A stretch of 64,000 nt of DNA. Source: Winkia neuii. GTDB taxonomy: Bacteria > Actinomycetota > Actinomycetes > Actinomycetales > Actinomycetaceae. Below the pieces are notes generated by a model that searched no databases, was not told the origin of the DNA, and worked only from the letters and a program-made list of their open reading frames with translations. Below, in pieces: positions 8,797-17,931 of this stretch. Each line of letters begins with the position of its first letter. The first letter of the stretch is position 1. The DNA lies in NCBI RefSeq assembly GCF_029011175.1, contig NZ_CP118946.1:558001-622000 (forward strand). Direction: 5' to 3'. The translations under genes were made by a program, and so were the position numbers.

Positions 8797-10023
8797 ATGC
8801 GCGAGCAAGGGTCTCTTGCGGTAATTGGACTTGGATATATCGGGCTGCCCACAGCAGTTGTTTTGGCTCAAAATGGCTGGAAGGTAACGGGCGTAGATGT
8901 TTCCGACCGTACTCTCGAATTCGTAAATGCGGGCAGGCTGCCCTTCGTTGAAGAGGGGTTAGAGAGCGCGCTAAAAGAGGTAGTTGATTCCGATGCCTTG
9001 GTGGCGCAGAAGGAAACTCCGGCCTCGGATGTATACATCATTTCCGTCCCCACCCCGTTCAAGGGAGACCACGAAGCAGACCTGTCATACATCGACGCCG
9101 CCATCGACAAGATTATTCCGCAGTTGCAGGGCGACGAACTGGTGGTACTGGAATCTACTTCGCCGCCGCTGACTACCGAGCGTATGGCAGAGCGGGTTTT
9201 CGCTGCTCGCCCCGACCTGAAGCGCGAGGGCGAAGGGCATGTCATGTTTGCCCATGCCCCGGAACGAGTTTTGCCAGGGCGCATCATGATCGAGATGACG
9301 GCCAACGATCGCATTATCGGTGGGCTCACTCCCGAAGCAACGCAGAGGGCGAAGGAAGTCTACGACACGTTCTGCGCTGGGCACGTTCACACTACCGATG
9401 CGAAGACGGCGGAACTTGCCAAGCTGGTAGAGAACTCTTTTAGGGATGTAAACATTGCCTTTGCTAACGAGCTCTCGCTTATTGCTCAGGACTTGGGCAT
9501 TGACGTGTGGGAGCTAATCGAACTGGCAAACAAGCACCCGCGGGTCAACATTTTGCGGCCTGGCCCCGGCGTGGGGGGACACTGCATTGCGGTGGATCCG
9601 TGGTTCATCGTGTCGGCCGATAGGAAGAACTCGCGGTTGATCAATACTGCCCGCCAGGTCAATGATGCGAAACCCAAGTGGGTGCTAAGCCAGGTGCGTG
9701 CCGCTCTGGAAGGGAAGCAGGCGCCTAAGGTGGCCATCCTAGGGCTAGCCTTCAAGCCGAATATTGACGATCTGCGTGAATCGCCGGCGCTTCGCATTGC
9801 GACGGAGCTAATAGAGGGCGGCAAAGGACAGTTCGATGTTTACGAACCGAATATCGCAGAACTGCCAGACATCCTCTGCGGCAAGGGGGCAACACTCAAG
9901 GACACTGCCAATCCTGGCAGGGGGTATGACCTAGTCCTAGTGCTGGTTGGACATGACCAGTTCACCCCGGAATTCTTGTCCGGGCTGCAGGCAGACCAGA
10001 CCTTCAACTACATCGGTAAGTAA
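8797..10023 (+). CDS. wecC: UDP-N-acetyl-D-mannosamine dehydrogenase
   Basis: 408 residues of the UDP-glucose/GDP-mannose dehydrogenase family. The N-terminal NAD site is VIGLGYIGLPTA (about 8-19). The centre has the KLVENSFRDVNIAFANEL helix, and the catalytic thiol is Cys263 in GVGGHCIAVDP. The C-terminal UDP-binding domain has LGLAFKPNIDDLRESPA. It oxidises UDP-ManNAc to UDP-ManNAcA in two NAD-dependent steps. Pairing with the divergent epimerase gene supports WecC over a UDP-glucose dehydrogenase. The ATG follows GGAAGG. Two bases separate it from the next gene, so it likely heads a three-gene operon. Confidence 0.92.
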   Translation: MREQGSLAVIGLGYIGLPTAVVLAQNGWKVTGVDVSDRTLEFVNAGRLPFVEEGLESALKEVVDSDALVAQKETPASDVYIISVPTPFKGDHEADLSYIDAAIDKIIPQLQGDELVVLESTSPPLTTERMAERVFAARPDLKREGEGHVMFAHAPERVLPGRIMIEMTANDRIIGGLTPEATQRAKEVYDTFCAGHVHTTDAKTAELAKLVENSFRDVNIAFANELSLIAQDLGIDVWELIELANKHPRVNILRPGPGVGGHCIAVDPWFIVSADRKNSRLINTARQVNDAKPKWVLSQVRAALEGKQAPKVAILGLAFKPNIDDLRESPALRIATELIEGGKGQFDVYEPNIAELPDILCGKGATLKDTANPGRGYDLVLVLVGHDQFTPEFLSGLQADQTFNYIGK

Positions 10024-10025
10024 TT

Positions 10026-10691
10026 ATGGGCAAGAGCATTGTGGCGTCGGACAAGGACACGACCGTTATGCTGGAGCAGCTGCCGGTTCCGCAATTGGCG
10101 CAGTTGCACCTGCCGGCGGGGGCGCGCATCGCTCTGTTGGGGCAGGACGAGCTACCAGAATCTTCCCCAGAATCCCAAGTCATCTTGGTTTCTTCGGATC
10201 CGGCTTCTATTCCCCAACTGGCGGAGTGGACTCAGGGCGGCGGCGCGGGTTTCGTGTTGCTACGAAAGCCGGTCGAGCTGCGCAACCGGTGGCTAGTGGC
10301 ATGGATGCAACTGCTGCAAGAAAGCGGCGTATGTGGCTACGAACCGGTGGGGGACGGATGGCTCTTTAGGATCGGAACAAAGACGGATTCCGATGCCATA
10401 AACGAATGGGCAAAAGACGCGTTCTTGCAGGCTAGTGGCGGTGAGGAAGTAGCCAAGCCAGAATCTTCGGGCAGCTACTTGGGCCTGCTCAAGTACGTTC
10501 GCCACCATCGCAATGTTCCTGTAGCTGCCAGTTCGGTCGAGGGGGACGCTGAACAAACCGGTCACCTGGTGGCAAAGATAAAGAACCTGCAGAATGAAAA
10601 TGACAGGATAAAAGCCCGCTATAGGGCACTGGCCAACTCGAAACTCGGATCGCTCACTCTGAAGTGGTGGGAGCGCGGAGGACACAAGTGA
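10026..10691 (+). CDS. Uncharacterised protein of a glycan operon
   Basis: 221 residues that I do not recognise. The first half has alternating hydrophobic strands and helices (ARIALLG, VILVSSD, GAGFVLLRKP) that look like a Rossmann-type sandwich without a clear nucleotide motif. Residues of about 175-205 form a short coiled coil (KIKNLQNENDRIKARYRALA), followed by LGSLTLKWWERG. That coiled-coil and tail resemble tails found on actinobacterial surface-glycan glycosyltransferases. It starts two bases after wecC, and its stop overlaps the GTG start of the next glycosyltransferase (GTGA). A helper or partner of that enzyme is plausible but unproven. Confidence 0.6.
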   Translation: MGKSIVASDKDTTVMLEQLPVPQLAQLHLPAGARIALLGQDELPESSPESQVILVSSDPASIPQLAEWTQGGGAGFVLLRKPVELRNRWLVAWMQLLQESGVCGYEPVGDGWLFRIGTKTDSDAINEWAKDAFLQASGGEEVAKPESSGSYLGLLKYVRHHRNVPVAASSVEGDAEQTGHLVAKIKNLQNENDRIKARYRALANSKLGSLTLKWWERGGHK

Positions 10692-12877
10692 AAGACGAAC
10701 ACCTATCCGAGGAACTTCGCCAGATCCTACTGGACGATGAGCAACTAGATCGGGAAATAAAGCGGGTAGAGGACGCTCTGGCAGGTGCAGAGCAAAAGGC
10801 CCTAGAGCAGGTGGTCCAGGAGGCACAGTGCCTCGTAAGTGTTATTGTGCCAGCATTTCGGTCGGCCGCGACCTTGAAACGAACGCTGCAGTCGCTGGCA
10901 GTGCAGTCCATGGTGAACAACCTCTACGAGGTGGTGGTGGTTCTAAACGGTCCCGACGATGGCATGGTGCAGCTACTTGAGGCTTTGACTCAGCAGCCGC
11001 AGTATTCCAACCTGCGGTGGGTACGAGCGGCGCGGACGGGCGCCGGACACGCGCGAAATATTGGGCTGTCGCTGGCCCGAGGCGAATTTGTCACCTTCGT
11101 CGACGCGGACGATTCGGTACAACCGCGTTTTCTGGAACAGTTGGTAGAAGAGGTTGGCCCCGGAATTATCCCGGTTGCCCCGATCTTGAACTACCAGGGA
11201 TCCGAATTAGTCGAGGAAAATGCCCTTGCAGAGAGGATTTTGCAGAATGCCGGCAAGTCCGTCCCGGTCGATTCGGTGCCGTGGATGCTCGGCTTCAATG
11301 CGTGCAAGCTGGTTCCGATCGAATTGGCCCGCCAGGTTTGCTACAGGGAAGACCTGACTTCTGGCGAGGACGTCGTCTACTTTGCCACCGCCTTAGCGGG
11401 TAAGAAACTGCATTTCCATTTCCCAACCCAGGAAGATTGCGCGTACCGCCGTTACATTACGGCAGAATCCGTGTCCAGGCAGCAGAGTTCATACGAGTTC
11501 AACGTGGAAGACCGACTCGATTGCGTCGCCGCGTTGCAAGAGGTGAAGGACCGGGATAACCAGGGTGCCCTCGATTCTCTTATCAGCTCCCAATATGGTT
11601 TTGCGGTGCGTTACCTGCAAGAACATCCGGCCTTAGCCCCCAAGCTGGAGGGGGATCTGGCGGCTCGCTCCCTGTTCGATTTTCCCTGGCAGACGGTCAA
11701 CAAGGGCAAGGCAACCAACCTGGTATTTGCCTACTGCTTCTCGCCATTTTCGGATACGTCCGCAACCGTGGCTGCGAAGGTCGTTGCCGATATGGGCCGC
11801 ATCTCGGACGTGATCAGCAATGACATGGCCAAACTGCGTCATAAGGATCTCTCCTTGAACACCATCTCGGATCGGTGGATAGCAAATAGGTATGTAGTCA
11901 CCGCTCCCGTGTCGTTTTCCGGATGGGATCCGACGGTGTCCTTTGCGCGGCAGGGCGTAGCGGTGGCAGAGCGGGCCGCAGCTGCCGGCGAAGGATACGA
12001 AACCATGTATTCGAGGGCGCTCTGGGCGGCCTCGCACGTGGCTGCCTTCCTGTATAAGCGCAGGCATCCTCAAGTGCGCTGGAGCGCAGAGTTTTCTGAT
12101 CCGCTGCGCCGGGATGTTACCGGAAACCTGCGCGTAGGTGCTTTCGGCAAGGATGACCTATCGGACATGATGCTTCGCTACCTAAAGAAGCATGGCACCG
12201 AATTGATGGTGGAAGATTCCTACTTCGAGCTCATTGAACTTACTACGTTCCTTGCTGCAGACGAGCTGATCTTCACCAATGACAACCAGCTCGAATACAT
12301 GCTCATGGATTACCCGCCGCAGCTGCAACAGTTGGTGCGGGCCAAGGCCAAAGTCTGGCACCATCCCACGCTGCCTGCTACCGCCTACGATGCAGTACCA
12401 GCCAGGTACCAGATGCCTGAGGGCGATATAAACATCGCCTACTTTGGTGCTTTTTATAAGAACCGCGGCCTAGACGATGTCTTTGTAGCCCTGCGAAACC
12501 TCTCGCGGGAAGAGCAACGGAAGGTTCGCTTCCACGTGTTCTGCAACAAGCCCAAAGAGGTCAGCGAACTGGTAACCGCCTACGGTATCGACCTGGTTAC
12601 CTACGTAAACGGTTACCTGCCGTACCTGGAATTTCTAAATGTGTGTAAAGGCTGCGACGTGCTTTTGCTAAATGATGCCATCTGCCTGGACACTATGCCA
12701 ATAAACCCGTTCTTGCCGTCCAAGTATGCCGACTACCTGGGCGCCGGGCGCGATATTTGGGCCCTAGTAGAACGTGGTTCGGCTTTAGATAAGGCGCAGG
12801 TTACCTACAAGGCGGAGGCAGGCAACTCGGCAGATATCTTGCACCAGCTGAAGCGGATTATAAGCCAAAAAGGCTAA
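10688..12877 (+). CDS. Large two-domain glycosyltransferase (GT2 plus GT-B-like)
   Basis: 729 residues from GTG at 10688. GGAGG lies upstream and the start overlaps the previous stop by 4 bases. Residues of about 8-45 form a charged coiled coil. A family 2 GT-A domain follows (VSVIVPAFRSAATLKRTLQSL, then GAGHARNIGLSLARG and the metal site FVDADDS). The C-terminal half (about 480-729) resembles a GT-B lobe, with INIAYFGAFYKNRGLDDVF and FLPSKYADYLGAGRD. This domain order suggests polymerisation or stepwise addition of two sugars at the membrane. It ends with a stop interlocked with the convergent PP-loop gene. Domain families are supported by motifs; sugars are not known. Confidence 0.82.
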   Translation: MKDEHLSEELRQILLDDEQLDREIKRVEDALAGAEQKALEQVVQEAQCLVSVIVPAFRSAATLKRTLQSLAVQSMVNNLYEVVVVLNGPDDGMVQLLEALTQQPQYSNLRWVRAARTGAGHARNIGLSLARGEFVTFVDADDSVQPRFLEQLVEEVGPGIIPVAPILNYQGSELVEENALAERILQNAGKSVPVDSVPWMLGFNACKLVPIELARQVCYREDLTSGEDVVYFATALAGKKLHFHFPTQEDCAYRRYITAESVSRQQSSYEFNVEDRLDCVAALQEVKDRDNQGALDSLISSQYGFAVRYLQEHPALAPKLEGDLAARSLFDFPWQTVNKGKATNLVFAYCFSPFSDTSATVAAKVVADMGRISDVISNDMAKLRHKDLSLNTISDRWIANRYVVTAPVSFSGWDPTVSFARQGVAVAERAAAAGEGYETMYSRALWAASHVAAFLYKRRHPQVRWSAEFSDPLRRDVTGNLRVGAFGKDDLSDMMLRYLKKHGTELMVEDSYFELIELTTFLAADELIFTNDNQLEYMLMDYPPQLQQLVRAKAKVWHHPTLPATAYDAVPARYQMPEGDINIAYFGAFYKNRGLDDVFVALRNLSREEQRKVRFHVFCNKPKEVSELVTAYGIDLVTYVNGYLPYLEFLNVCKGCDVLLLNDAICLDTMPINPFLPSKYADYLGAGRDIWALVERGSALDKAQVTYKAEAGNSADILHQLKRIISQKG

Positions 12878-14040
12878 CGGCCATACTTTTGGAGTAGTTC
12901 CAAAGTACGGTGGTATTCCTGCCAATCTTTCTGGGTGTACGGCAAGATGCCAAAGCTAGCTAGGCGCGCAATCAGACCTGCCCTGAATTGGGCAGGTACT
13001 TTTTGCAGGAAATTGGAATTGTAACGTTCGAAGAAAGTCAGATCGGCTCCCTCGATAAAGTCGTTGACTTCGTCGGGCATCTGCGAAACAAAAATGTCTC
13101 GTACCTGTGCTCCCAATTTCTTCTGCATGTAAAAAGACAAAAGGTGCGAAACGAATGACGTCCCAAACGGGAGTCGATGCTGCGGGTATGGCTTCCTGGG
13201 CTCTGTAGCTTGCAGCGGCAATCCCGTGAAAAGTTCAGCCAGCTTCAACAGCACCCATTTGCGGTAGAGCTTTTCAGTTCCCGGTTCAGCCAGTGATTTT
13301 AAGGAATCGTCCAGCAGGTCGGGAATAGTCTGGGCAGCAATGATGGCGCTGCCCACCTCTGTAATGCCGAGGGCGGGGTTATACCAATCCAGTCCTAAGA
13401 ATTCGAAAACGGGGAAATTGGTGGTGTCCATGTCTGGGCCCGCCGAGAGCATATTTTGCGGGCTGGCTTCCAAGATCGACCCGAACGAGAGAACATCTAG
13501 ACCCAGAGTAGGGGAGGCCAAGATAGCGCCCAGGGCCATAAATGCCCAACTATGGCGGTGGAACTTTTCGGTAACCAAGTTGGTTCGTACCGTGAGCGTG
13601 GGAAAGTTATCAAAGAAGACGGCTTCGCGGGCAAACCTACCCCCGAAATCCAGCGAAATAAGAATGGTCTTGTCTGGGTCGAGCAGTTCCTTGGCAGCTA
13701 TGGAATCAAAGCCCCCAGAGAAACTGAGGCCAATATTTCCGCACTTAGCATTGGGAACCTCGCTGGTAATAGAGTGGGCCGCTGAGCCGACAGACAGCTG
13801 GCATTGGCAAAATTGGCTAAGGAAGTCGACACACTGGGCAGGCAGAGCATGGTCGACGCTCATCTGGTCGAAAGACTGCCCCGAAATAATAGCTAGCGTT
13901 GCGGTGAGCGTCTTTGCGGTGATGACTATTGGGCGCGAGAATTCGAAGAAACAGCGAAAATTATTTTCTTCGCTACGCACGTCAAAGCTAAGACGAGTGT
14001 TATTCGTTAGTTCAAAGTTAGCGTACGAAACTGCGACCAT
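12874..14040 (-). CDS. PP-loop (ATP pyrophosphatase-type) domain protein, function unknown
   Basis: 388 residues. A clear PP-loop SGGFDS at about 108-113 (LSFSGGFDSIAA) matches the ATP-pyrophosphatase superfamily, whose members adenylate a carboxylate or carbonyl before amidation or thiolation. I see none of the tRNA-binding or glutaminase domains of the well-known members, and the family name is unclear to me. It may amidate or otherwise modify a uronic acid such as ManNAcA of the local glycan; that is inference. The ATG has GAGGAC upstream. The gene is lower in GC than its neighbours (47% and 40% on two 60-base lines I counted, versus 62% on one in the adjacent glycosyltransferase), a sign of recent transfer. 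Just downstream of the Wzt gene on the same strand. Confidence 0.65.
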   Translation of the reverse strand: MVAVSYANFELTNNTRLSFDVRSEENNFRCFFEFSRPIVITAKTLTATLAIISGQSFDQMSVDHALPAQCVDFLSQFCQCQLSVGSAAHSITSEVPNAKCGNIGLSFSGGFDSIAAKELLDPDKTILISLDFGGRFAREAVFFDNFPTLTVRTNLVTEKFHRHSWAFMALGAILASPTLGLDVLSFGSILEASPQNMLSAGPDMDTTNFPVFEFLGLDWYNPALGITEVGSAIIAAQTIPDLLDDSLKSLAEPGTEKLYRKWVLLKLAELFTGLPLQATEPRKPYPQHRLPFGTSFVSHLLSFYMQKKLGAQVRDIFVSQMPDEVNDFIEGADLTFFERYNSNFLQKVPAQFRAGLIARLASFGILPYTQKDWQEYHRTLELLQKYGR

Positions 14041-14094
14041 GGCGTCCTCGATTCAAAAATCAATCTGTAGACAGAAGCATTGCACGAACCGGTC

Positions 14095-15003
14095 CTAGGC
14101 GCCATGGCGCCTAATAGTCCCTTCCATATGGGAAAGCTCCACCAAATCTGGTTCCTCGAACTGCTCGAGCGTTTCGGCAAAAATCTGCTGTGCCTGTTCG
14201 TGCTGATTCTTAGCCAACAGCCACGACCATTTGCGGTAGTTACGCGCCACCGTGTAGGCATCCCCGTCCTGGATCACGCGCCCCTTATGAAGCCAGATTG
14301 CTCTGGTGCACATCTCTTCTACCGTCTGCGCGGCATGAGAAACCAAGAACATCGTGCCCGCGTTTTGGCGCATCTTAGTCATGGCGTCCTCGGAACGTTC
14401 CCGAAAAGCGGCATCGCCGGTGTTGAGCGCCTCATCTATCAGCAAGATATCCGGCCGGGAGGCAGTTGCAATAGCAAAACGCAGCCTAGAGCCCATACCG
14501 GAAGAATAAGTACGCATAGGACGGTAAAGAGCGTCTCCAATATCGGCAAGTGCCGCCACTCGGGGGATTGCCTCCTGCACCTGCGCCGGCTCCATGCCCA
14601 TGGCCAAACACCCCAGTTTTATATTCCGGTACCCGGACAGATCCGGGCTAAGTGCCGCCGACACTCCCAACAAAACGGGTTGCGAAGAAGCCTTTACCAC
14701 TCCGGAATTTGGGGTCTCCACGCCAGCAATAATGCGGAGCAAAGTGGATTTACCCGAGCCGTTTAGCCCTACCAATCCCACTGCTTCGCCGGACCGGACG
14801 GCGAAAGAAACGTCCCTAAGTGCATGCACTTCGCGGCGCGGATTGCGCCCGAGCACCCGCATTAGCGCCCTCGTGGGAAGCGAATGCCGCCGCCGAGCAC
14901 GGTCGTCATTTACCTCGCTCTTGTAGGTAACAGAAATGTTGTTCACCAGCACTGATATGGAACCAAGTGGAACCTCCACCCCGGTCTTAACGTTCTCGGC
15001 CAT
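14095..15003 (-). CDS. Polysaccharide ABC exporter, ATP-binding subunit (Wzt/TagH-like)
   Basis: 302 residues from ATG at 15003, which follows GGGAGG. Walker A is GLNGSGKST (about 79-87), the signature is SSGMG (about 167-171), and Walker B is ILLIDE (about 186-191). A switch His follows in FLVSHAAQ. The sequence is closest to the ATPases that power export of O-antigens and teichoic acids. The C-terminal extension is only about 45 residues, so it lacks the large carbohydrate-binding domain of some Wzt proteins. It overlaps the permease gene by 17 bases, so the two subunits are made together. It presumably exports the lipid-linked glycan that the LCP protein then attaches. Confidence 0.9.
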   Translation of the reverse strand: MAENVKTGVEVPLGSISVLVNNISVTYKSEVNDDRARRRHSLPTRALMRVLGRNPRREVHALRDVSFAVRSGEAVGLVGLNGSGKSTLLRIIAGVETPNSGVVKASSQPVLLGVSAALSPDLSGYRNIKLGCLAMGMEPAQVQEAIPRVAALADIGDALYRPMRTYSSGMGSRLRFAIATASRPDILLIDEALNTGDAAFRERSEDAMTKMRQNAGTMFLVSHAAQTVEEMCTRAIWLHKGRVIQDGDAYTVARNYRKWSWLLAKNQHEQAQQIFAETLEQFEEPDLVELSHMEGTIRRHGA

Positions 15004-15892
15004 ATTCGACCTCCCGCTGCCAGAAGAAAACAAAACCAAAGACGAACACGCCGATGCTCCACGCCGCAATGGTGCCGAACAACGACAGCGCAGGCACTCT
15101 GCCGTACAGCAGGCACTCGCGGTAGGCGGTAAGGAATTGGTATGCAGGATTCCACTCCATCAGTGTCACGGCGATCGGGATGTGCTCGAAGCGCTTGACC
15201 GAGAAGAAAATGCCCGACCCGTAAAACCAGAACCGCGACAGTAGGTTGATCAGCGCTCCCAGGTCAGGCACCATGTGGCAGAGTTTGCCGCCGATCAGAA
15301 TGAGGCCGGTGCAAAACAGCTGTTGCAGGGCAAGCAGGGGAATTAGGAAGAACCACGTGGGCCCTACGGCCGCCGTGCCGTACCCAATAGCTAGACAGAT
15401 CAACAACGTGGCAATAGTGGGGAGGGAATCGACGAAGTTGCGCACGGCCAACGAGAACGCCAGCGCCGCCCTCGGAAAAGCGAATGCGCGAATTAGGTTT
15501 CGTCCGCCACGGATCAGGTTCGACCCGCCGTTGAGCGCGGAAGTGAAGAACGCGAAGAAGATAACGCCAATGGCAAGATAACCGACGAAACGCGGTACGC
15601 CTCGCGAAGTCTTTAAGAGGAGGCCGAACATCAGCCCGTAAATGCCAATGTCCAGCAGGGGATGCAAGATCAACCAGGCATGCCCCAAAAGCATGTTCTT
15701 AGACTTGCCGAAAGCCCTTGCCCGAGCGTTCTGCCAGATGAAGTGGCGCCGCCCCCACAGCTGGCTGATGTAAGTGCGCAGGGGCGGCCTGCCTACCACC
15801 GGTTTCAAGTTCCAGTCGGCCAGATAAGTGATGCCGTATGGGGAAGTATCGATCGTTATTTCCGAAAGCCAACTGTTCAAATCCTCGTTCAC
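14987..15892 (-). CDS. Polysaccharide ABC exporter, permease subunit (Wzm/TagG-like)
   Basis: 301 residues with about six membrane helices. The ABC-2 membrane fold begins after a cytoplasmic N-terminus carrying RTYISQLWGRRHFIWQNARA. I place the start at GTG 15892, since GGAGG lies about 10 bases upstream and homologous sequence begins shortly after. The frame stays open to an ATG at 16027, but that would overlap the preceding glycosyltransferase gene by 47 bases. Together with the ATPase it forms a two-plus-two complex that moves an undecaprenyl-linked polymer across the membrane. It is followed directly by the overlapping ATPase gene. Confidence 0.87.
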   Translation of the reverse strand: MNEDLNSWLSEITIDTSPYGITYLADWNLKPVVGRPPLRTYISQLWGRRHFIWQNARARAFGKSKNMLLGHAWLILHPLLDIGIYGLMFGLLLKTSRGVPRFVGYLAIGVIFFAFFTSALNGGSNLIRGGRNLIRAFAFPRAALAFSLAVRNFVDSLPTIATLLICLAIGYGTAAVGPTWFFLIPLLALQQLFCTGLILIGGKLCHMVPDLGALINLLSRFWFYGSGIFFSVKRFEHIPIAVTLMEWNPAYQFLTAYRECLLYGRVPALSLFGTIAAWSIGVFVFGFVFFWQREVEYGRER

Positions 15893-15980
15893 GCCACTGG
15901 CGCCTCCTACACTGCGAGGGCGGGTAGGAGGGTTGGCAACGATGTCTGCGTGCGCCTTGTTTTTTTCCGTTTCCCAGACA

Positions 15981-17636
15981 TCAGATCCCCCGCACTTTCT
16001 TGTAGATTTGATCGTATATTTGCGCATTGTCGGCCCACGTCCGCAGCGGCGGCGCGGCGACAGGAACAGGATGGTTCAAGACTTTTGCGACGGCATCCGC
16101 CCAGGCGCTCACGTTGGCAGCCTCAACCAGAGTGCCGGATGGGGACGGTGGCGTGATCTCGGCTAACGCGGGCAAATTGGAACAGATGAGGGGCGTGCCC
16201 GCCGCTACCGCCTCCATGCCTTTAATGGGTGTGACAGTCCTGGTTACCGGCTCATCGCGCCTAGGAATCACAAAACAATCCAGCGCCTTGTACCACAGGC
16301 GAGCCCGTTCGGGGGATACCCGGCCTACGAAACTGACCCGGTGCGCTACCTGACATTTGGCCGCCAGCGCCTTTAGCGCGGGGACTGATTCGCCAGAACC
16401 GACGAGTGCAAGATGGACGTCCTCGCCGCGCTGGCACAGCTGTGCCAGGGCATAGATAGCCGTTTCTAGGCCTTCGTAGGCGACGATGGAAGAAATGGAG
16501 CCGAACAGTTTGCGATCAGCAGGAATGCCCAGCTGGGCGCGCGCCTGGAGGCGGGTGCATTGGGCGGGAGGAGATAGTGGCAGATTGGGCACTACGAAGA
16601 TCTTGTGCGCGTCCACCCCACGGGCACACAGCCTTTGTTTATGCACGGCAGAGAGGACGACAACGGCGTCTGCCATTGCTGCCATCAGCGTTTCTTTTCG
16701 GGCTAGGTGCCGGTAGTACCAGCTGGTTTCGCCGCTCGCCCGATATTCTTCCGGCAGTTTGGATAGCCAGGTACTTTCGAGCTCACCGCGCATCTCGTAA
16801 ACCCAGGGGAGGTCGAAACGCTTGGCCAGAGCAGCTGTCACCAAGGCATTCTTAAAGTCGGTGGTGGTGTGTAAGACATTTGGGGCAAAAGAGTTGGCGG
16901 CGATGGCGGCCTCTTTTGCAGACCGGGCAAGTCGGGCAGGCCACAGCCTGGGCCAACTAGCGGGCAGCATCCGGGCGTAGTCGACACCGTCTATTTGCTG
17001 CCTGTCAGAAGTGGCAACCTTGCCGATTATCAGGGGGTATCCAAGGCGGGTCAAGGCGCGCACTGAGATACCGGCCTGTGTCTGCGCCAGCAGCACCTGG
17101 TGAGTGCGCAGGGAATAGCCAGATTGGGTGAAGGGGAGGGAATTGGTAAGAATGTGCAAAGCGCGGTGGCGGCCCTGCGGCACCTGGTAGGTGCGAGCCG
17201 GCAGATCCGCGGTAGGCAGAGCAAAACCATCCGTTTGGATTGCGGCGTTTGCGACCAGGCGGGATTGCAGTGCCGGGGGAGCGGCATCGATGGCCTCCGG
17301 AATTTTCCCAATTCGCTGCAGAAAACGCGCATAGGCGCGCCCGTATTTCCTTGGTGGGCACATTCCCGCCAACGCCCACACCGCTGCCTCAAAACCATTG
17401 CGAGGGCTAGGCTGTGCCGTCTGCGCCGCCCTCTGTAAATCCCGCTGCAGCATGGCAGCAATTGTCTGCCCCGAAGGAAGTACTCGCGTGAGTGGGCTTA
17501 AGGCATTTGCCACCGGCAAGGGGAGGCGACGACAAACCTGCAGGGCAAGCAGAGCTGGGTCGTCCGCAAACATTGTCTGAAATGCCGACAGGCCGGCCCG
17601 CAATTGCCGAAGCAAAGGAGCAAGGGGCATAAGCAT
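15981..17636 (-). CDS. Family 4 glycosyltransferase (GT-B)
   Basis: About 551 residues (ATG at 17636; a second ATG at 17630 is equally possible). The first 170 residues are an Ala-rich helical region. The GT-B core follows, with LTNSLPFTQSGYSLRTH at the acceptor side and TDFKNALVTAALAKRF. The donor side carries FGSISSIVAYEGLETAI, LVGSGESVPALK and RRDEPVTRTVTPIKGMEA(V). These match family 4 retaining glycosyltransferases. It is the first gene of a leftward group with the Wzm and Wzt genes and the PP-loop gene. Upstream is the rpoB leader on the opposite strand. Sugar specificity unknown. Confidence 0.84.
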   Translation of the reverse strand: MLMPLAPLLRQLRAGLSAFQTMFADDPALLALQVCRRLPLPVANALSPLTRVLPSGQTIAAMLQRDLQRAAQTAQPSPRNGFEAAVWALAGMCPPRKYGRAYARFLQRIGKIPEAIDAAPPALQSRLVANAAIQTDGFALPTADLPARTYQVPQGRHRALHILTNSLPFTQSGYSLRTHQVLLAQTQAGISVRALTRLGYPLIIGKVATSDRQQIDGVDYARMLPASWPRLWPARLARSAKEAAIAANSFAPNVLHTTTDFKNALVTAALAKRFDLPWVYEMRGELESTWLSKLPEEYRASGETSWYYRHLARKETLMAAMADAVVVLSAVHKQRLCARGVDAHKIFVVPNLPLSPPAQCTRLQARAQLGIPADRKLFGSISSIVAYEGLETAIYALAQLCQRGEDVHLALVGSGESVPALKALAAKCQVAHRVSFVGRVSPERARLWYKALDCFVIPRRDEPVTRTVTPIKGMEAVAAGTPLICSNLPALAEITPPSPSGTLVEAANVSAWADAVAKVLNHPVPVAAPPLRTWADNAQIYDQIYKKVRGI

Positions 17637-17931
17637 TCCAATCCGGGGAGCAGTTCTTCGACTGCCAATTTTATCGGAATATCGCCAACTGCGACTGGCT
17701 GGGCAGGGCGCCCTCTGCAAAAAGCCCCATGACCTTGTGAAACTGCCTACAATGAAAAGGGCAAGTATAGACACCTGGTAATAAAAAAGCTAATCTAATA
17801 GTTCGCGTGTTCTGTGTCCGAGGTGAGCTGGAAGTCCCGCATTTAAATGAGCGCAAAGTGCGGTTGAACCCAGTATCAGTTAGGGGCCAGTTCGACGCCG
17901 TGCGCAACCATCCATTTAGGAAGGGACACCT
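17637..17931 (+). promoter_or_regulatory. rpoB upstream region
   Basis: This 295-base gap between the divergent glycosyltransferase and rpoB starts must hold the rpoBC promoter. A TACAAT (-10-like) is present at 17748-17753, but I find no matching -35, so I cannot fix the start site. The segment around 17785-17805 is AT-rich. AGGAAGGG near 17918 is the rpoB ribosome binding site. No other gene is visible. Confidence 0.45.

Noticed and set aside
8679-8852. N-terminal extension of wecB upstream of 8678
   Set aside because: The extension would cross the promoter gap and the first codons of wecC; homologous sequence starts at MPRKHRILVVYG.
15893-16027. Longer start of the Wzm permease at ATG 16027
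   Set aside because: It would overlap the preceding glycosyltransferase by 47 bases, and a GGAGG-supported GTG lies at 15892.
17735-17753. TTGTGA and TACAAT before rpoB as a promoter pair
   Set aside because: The two are only 7 bases apart, so they cannot be a -35/-10 pair; only the TACAAT is kept as a weak candidate.
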